Assembly: GCF_024137025.1 (NCBI RefSeq)
Contig: NZ_JAMYJR010000038.1
Coordinates: forward strand, 62,001-126,000
Direction: 5' to 3'
From: Paractinoplanes aksuensis
Lineage (GTDB): Bacteria > Actinomycetota > Actinomycetes > Mycobacteriales > Micromonosporaceae
Length of the DNA: 64,000 nt
The translations under genes and the position numbers were made by a program. The notes under the pieces were generated by a model. That model worked only from the letters and a program-made list of their open reading frames with translations. It was not told the DNA's origin and did no database searches. Shown piece by piece: positions 61,548 through 64,000 of the stretch. The first letter of the stretch is position 1, and every line of letters starts with the position of its first letter.

Positions 61548-62912
61548 TCAGCCACCGAGGGTCGCGCACACCTCGACACCACGGTTGAAGCCGGTGCGGA
61601 AGGCGTCCACCCGGGCGAACCCGGAGGGCACGGCCGCCCCGGTGACGTCGGCCGCGATCCGGGACTGCCGGCCGAGCATCTCGGCCACCGCCTCGTCCAG
61701 ATCACCCGGGGACAGGCCCAGCGCCTGGCCGTCCCCGGGACCGATGGCCGCAGCCCAGGCGCCGGTCAGGCAGGCCGCTCGCTGAGCGGCGACCAGTCCC
61801 TCGACCGGCCGGCCCGAGCGCAGTTCCCGGGCCAGCGCGAAACGGGACACCACCTCGGCGAAAGCGGCGAAATCACCGAGTCCGCCGTCCCGCGCCGGGG
61901 CGGCGATGCGGTCCAGGGCGTCGAGATCCAGTGCGACGACTCCCGGGTCCGGGCAGAACGAGGCCGGTGCGTCGCCACAGACCGGCTCGGTGGCGACCGA
62001 TGGCTGGTCGGCCCCGAAGACCGCGCGTACGGTGGCTTCGAGATCGGCGCGGGCGTCGGGGTCGCTCGGCCGCAGCTGGCCCTCGTCGGCGGTGGCGGTG
62101 TCGGCCGTCTCCTGGGTGACCCGGCGGTCCACCTCGGACTCGTCCATCCGGGCGCACCGGACCGGTCCCTCACCGAAACCGGCCTGGAACGCCGACACGC
62201 GGTCGAAGGCGTTGCCGTGGGCATCGGGCGCGTCAACGGCCGAGCCGGGGGAGTCCCGGATGAAGAACATAGTGGTCAGCACCTGATTGAGACCCGGACC
62301 GGTGGACAGGGTGAAGCGCGGCGACTCGCCCGCGGCCACGAGCCGGAAATAGGCGCCGGTGTAGCAATCGGCCTGTTGCTCCAGCAGGATCGTGCGGCCG
62401 CTCACACCGAGCCGGGACTGGACGGCGTGACCGATCTCGTGCGCCATCACCGTGACCACGGCCATGTCACCGAAGCGTTCGGCCAGATCGGGCAGCAGCG
62501 CGCCCCGGTCCCACGCGACCAGATCCTCGGACGGGCAATGGAAGGCGTTGACCAGTCCCCGGGTCTCGGCGCCACAGGCCTGGCCGGCGCCGACGGCGGA
62601 GTCGTAGGAAAGCAGGTTGGCCACCGGCCGGTACTCGCCCCGGCCCAGGGAACGGAACTCGGTGAGCCAGAACTGCTGCACGTCCTCGACCGCGGCGATG
62701 GCGAGCCGGTCGATCCGCCCGTTCCCGGCCCCGGTGACCTCGGCCTGGGGCGCGGGCGCGTCCTCCCGCAGCCCGCTCAGCCCGTCGGTGATGGCCAGCC
62801 CGGCCACCCGGTCGGCAGTCCACATCTCCGGCACAGCCTTACCGGCCACGGTACGGCTGCAGCCGGCCAGGGTCAGCATCACGGCGACCAGCGGTAGCAG
62901 GCGTCGCATCAT
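61548..62912 (-). CDS. Zinc metallopeptidase lipoprotein (neutral zinc peptidase family)
   Basis: This 454-residue protein begins MMRRLLPLVAVMLTLAGC, a lipoprotein signal. The zincin motif HEIGH is at 158-162 (VVTVMAHEIGHAVQSRLG), followed by LEQQADCYTGAY, whose Glu/Asp could be the third ligand, as in the YpfJ-type neutral zinc metallopeptidases. Multiple cysteines (for example CGAETRG, FHCPSED, CARMDE, VCGDAP) suggest disulfides outside the membrane. A C-terminal helical region (330-454) is extra relative to short members. Substrates are unknown. Its stop abuts the M20 pseudogene. Confidence 0.85.
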   Translation of the reverse strand: MMRRLLPLVAVMLTLAGCSRTVAGKAVPEMWTADRVAGLAITDGLSGLREDAPAPQAEVTGAGNGRIDRLAIAAVEDVQQFWLTEFRSLGRGEYRPVANLLSYDSAVGAGQACGAETRGLVNAFHCPSEDLVAWDRGALLPDLAERFGDMAVVTVMAHEIGHAVQSRLGVSGRTILLEQQADCYTGAYFRLVAAGESPRFTLSTGPGLNQVLTTMFFIRDSPGSAVDAPDAHGNAFDRVSAFQAGFGEGPVRCARMDESEVDRRVTQETADTATADEGQLRPSDPDARADLEATVRAVFGADQPSVATEPVCGDAPASFCPDPGVVALDLDALDRIAAPARDGGLGDFAAFAEVVSRFALARELRSGRPVEGLVAAQRAACLTGAWAAAIGPGDGQALGLSPGDLDEAVAEMLGRQSRIAADVTGAAVPSGFARVDAFRTGFNRGVEVCATLGG

Positions 62913-62979
62913 GAACGTCCTCGTCAGAAGTACGAGTGGGCCCGGCGTTCGCCGGGTCCACCCGAGGCGGTCGGCGTGG

Positions 62980-63921
62980 TCAGCCGAAGAAGATCGAGGC
63001 GATCCGGTCGTCGAAGCCGAGATCGTCGCTGAGGTCGTTCACGTCGGCGTCGATGACCTTGGACGTGCCCTTGCAGTTCGGCTGGGACCAGAGCTTGGCG
63101 GTGCCGTCGGTGCTCAGCGAGCCGGCGGTCATGGGCCGGCTGAGGTCGACGCAGCCGGAGCCGGAGACGCCCTGGGAGGAGCCCAGGAAGTCACGCTCGT
63201 CGAACAGGGTGACGAAGGTGGCGGTCCGGCGCGAGCCCGCGTCGCCGTTGTTGATGTCGGGGACCTGCTCGCCGTCGTCCTCGTCCCGCACGCCGGCCTT
63301 GGTGCCGTCCTGGGTGATACCGAACCAGGTTCCGCCGACGCCCTGACCCTTGGTCTGGCCGGGCCGGGTGTCCTTGGCGAAGCGGTACACGGGCCAGCCC
63401 TTGACGGTGACCTGGAGCTTGCCGTCATCGCGGCGGACCACCCCGACGGCCGAACGCTTGACGCCGGCGATGAAGATCTTGCCGCCCGGCTTGACGAGCA
63501 CCGGCGGCCAGGTCTGGGCGCATTCGCCGTTGCACGTGGCCCGCGACGGGCTGGCGGAGTCCTTGTCGAACCGGTAGAGCGTGAGCCGGGCCCCGTTGAC
63601 CAGAACCGGATCGAGCTCGCCGGCCCGGCTCCGGGTGATCTGCACCCAGCGGGCGGCCTTCTCGCTCTGGGCGGTCCGAGGCGCGCCGCCGTTGGGCAGA
63701 GCCCAGTCGCCGGTCTCGGGCTCGGCCTTGTTGGACGACGCGGTGCCCGAGGTGAGGGCGGCCAGGCCGCCCAGGTTGTCGGCGGCCGGCACGGCGGAGG
63801 CCGGCGTCGTGAGCGCCGGGGCCGGTCCGACGGCGTCGTAGCTGTCGCCGCTCGAACAGGCTGACAGCAGGACAGCCCCGGTCGCTGCGAGGGCGCACGC
63901 CATCAAACTCTTCTTGTTCAT
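62980..63921 (-). CDS. Secreted-repeat lipoprotein with beta/gamma-crystallin-like end
   Basis: The ATG has AGGAGA upstream; 313 residues. The lipobox is LLSAC at residue 22. Two copies of the secreted repeat of unknown function (COG4315/Lipoprotein_15 type) are visible: RLTLYRFDKDSASPSRATC with CAQTWPPVLV, and GWPVYRFAKDTRPGQTKGQG with GTWFGI. The C-terminal 80 residues (FVTLFDERDFLGSSQG, LWSQPNCKGTSKVI, FDDRIASIFF) fit a beta/gamma-crystallin-like motif, often calcium-binding. Function is unknown; a cell-surface or redox-linked role has been suggested for the repeat family. Downstream of 63921 I see only its leader. Confidence 0.82.
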   Translation of the reverse strand: MNKKSLMACALAATGAVLLSACSSGDSYDAVGPAPALTTPASAVPAADNLGGLAALTSGTASSNKAEPETGDWALPNGGAPRTAQSEKAARWVQITRSRAGELDPVLVNGARLTLYRFDKDSASPSRATCNGECAQTWPPVLVKPGGKIFIAGVKRSAVGVVRRDDGKLQVTVKGWPVYRFAKDTRPGQTKGQGVGGTWFGITQDGTKAGVRDEDDGEQVPDINNGDAGSRRTATFVTLFDERDFLGSSQGVSGSGCVDLSRPMTAGSLSTDGTAKLWSQPNCKGTSKVIDADVNDLSDDLGFDDRIASIFFG

Positions 63922-64000
63922 GGGTGGTTTCTCCTGAGGATTCGACGCCGTCCTCCGGCGTCATTCGCGGTCCATACGACGGCTCGCGGCCCACGGTTCA

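Overview
The window is very GC-rich actinobacterial DNA. Type VII secretion (T7SS) genes, a SARP regulator, three large LAL-type regulators or relatives, a ricin-tailed Ser/Thr kinase and many GTG starts suggest a filamentous actinomycete. Micromonosporaceae (an Actinoplanes-like genus) fits best, but that is inference. There are no rRNA or tRNA genes, CRISPR arrays, insertion sequences or phage genes.

Layout. (1) 1-10.7 kb, minus strand: a YbaB-like gene followed by one uninterrupted reading frame of at least 3412 codons that runs off the left edge. It encodes a giant modular protein: an N-terminal WXG100-like region, long low-complexity linkers, two OTU-like cysteine peptidase domains, a Tox-PL (papain-fold deamidase-like) domain and a cysteine-less papain-like relative. 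(2) 10.9-13.4 kb: a translationally coupled cytochrome P450 and amidohydrolase. (3) 13.8-31.25 kb: a ten-gene T7SS operon holding a WXG100 pair, a helical protein, a PPE-like Pro/Gly-rich protein, a small charged protein, EccC, EccD, EccB, a large soluble protein with a degraded ADP-ribosyltransferase-like end, and a beta-helix/AAA+ fusion standing where EccA would be. Many of these genes overlap by 4 bp or are separated by a few bases. No mycosin and no membrane EccE are visible. (4) 31.4-45 kb: cupin, GNAT, SARP regulator, enoyl-CoA hydratase-like enzyme and a LAL cluster whose middle member lacks its DNA-binding domain. (5) 45-51.5 kb: a zone of gene decay (SGNH hydrolase, SDR, cupin tail and epoxide hydrolase remnants) around an orphan sugar-binding lipoprotein, an FAD oxidoreductase, a MarR repressor with a paired operator, and an intact SDR. 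(6) 51.7-64 kb: TRIC-type channel, penicillin-binding protein, DUF6924 protein, Ser/Thr kinase, AraC regulator with an intradiol dioxygenase, an alpha/beta hydrolase, small secreted proteins, a possible orphan Pycsar-type membrane effector, an M20 peptidase pseudogene, a zinc metallopeptidase lipoprotein and a beta/gamma-crystallin-like lipoprotein.

How it fits together. The most interesting unit is 1-31 kb. The giant protein has the N-terminal region typical of T7SS-exported polymorphic toxins and lies about 3.5 kb from a full T7SS motor operon, so it is the likely cargo (inference). Its three papain-fold domains with visible catalytic residues are of types that cut or modify ubiquitin-like proteins or glutamine side chains. 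A short motif with fixed spacing (A-x-[GE]-L-[LV]-x7-W) occurs four times in the PPE-like protein and once at the end of the next small protein, suggesting a shared docking element inside the machine.
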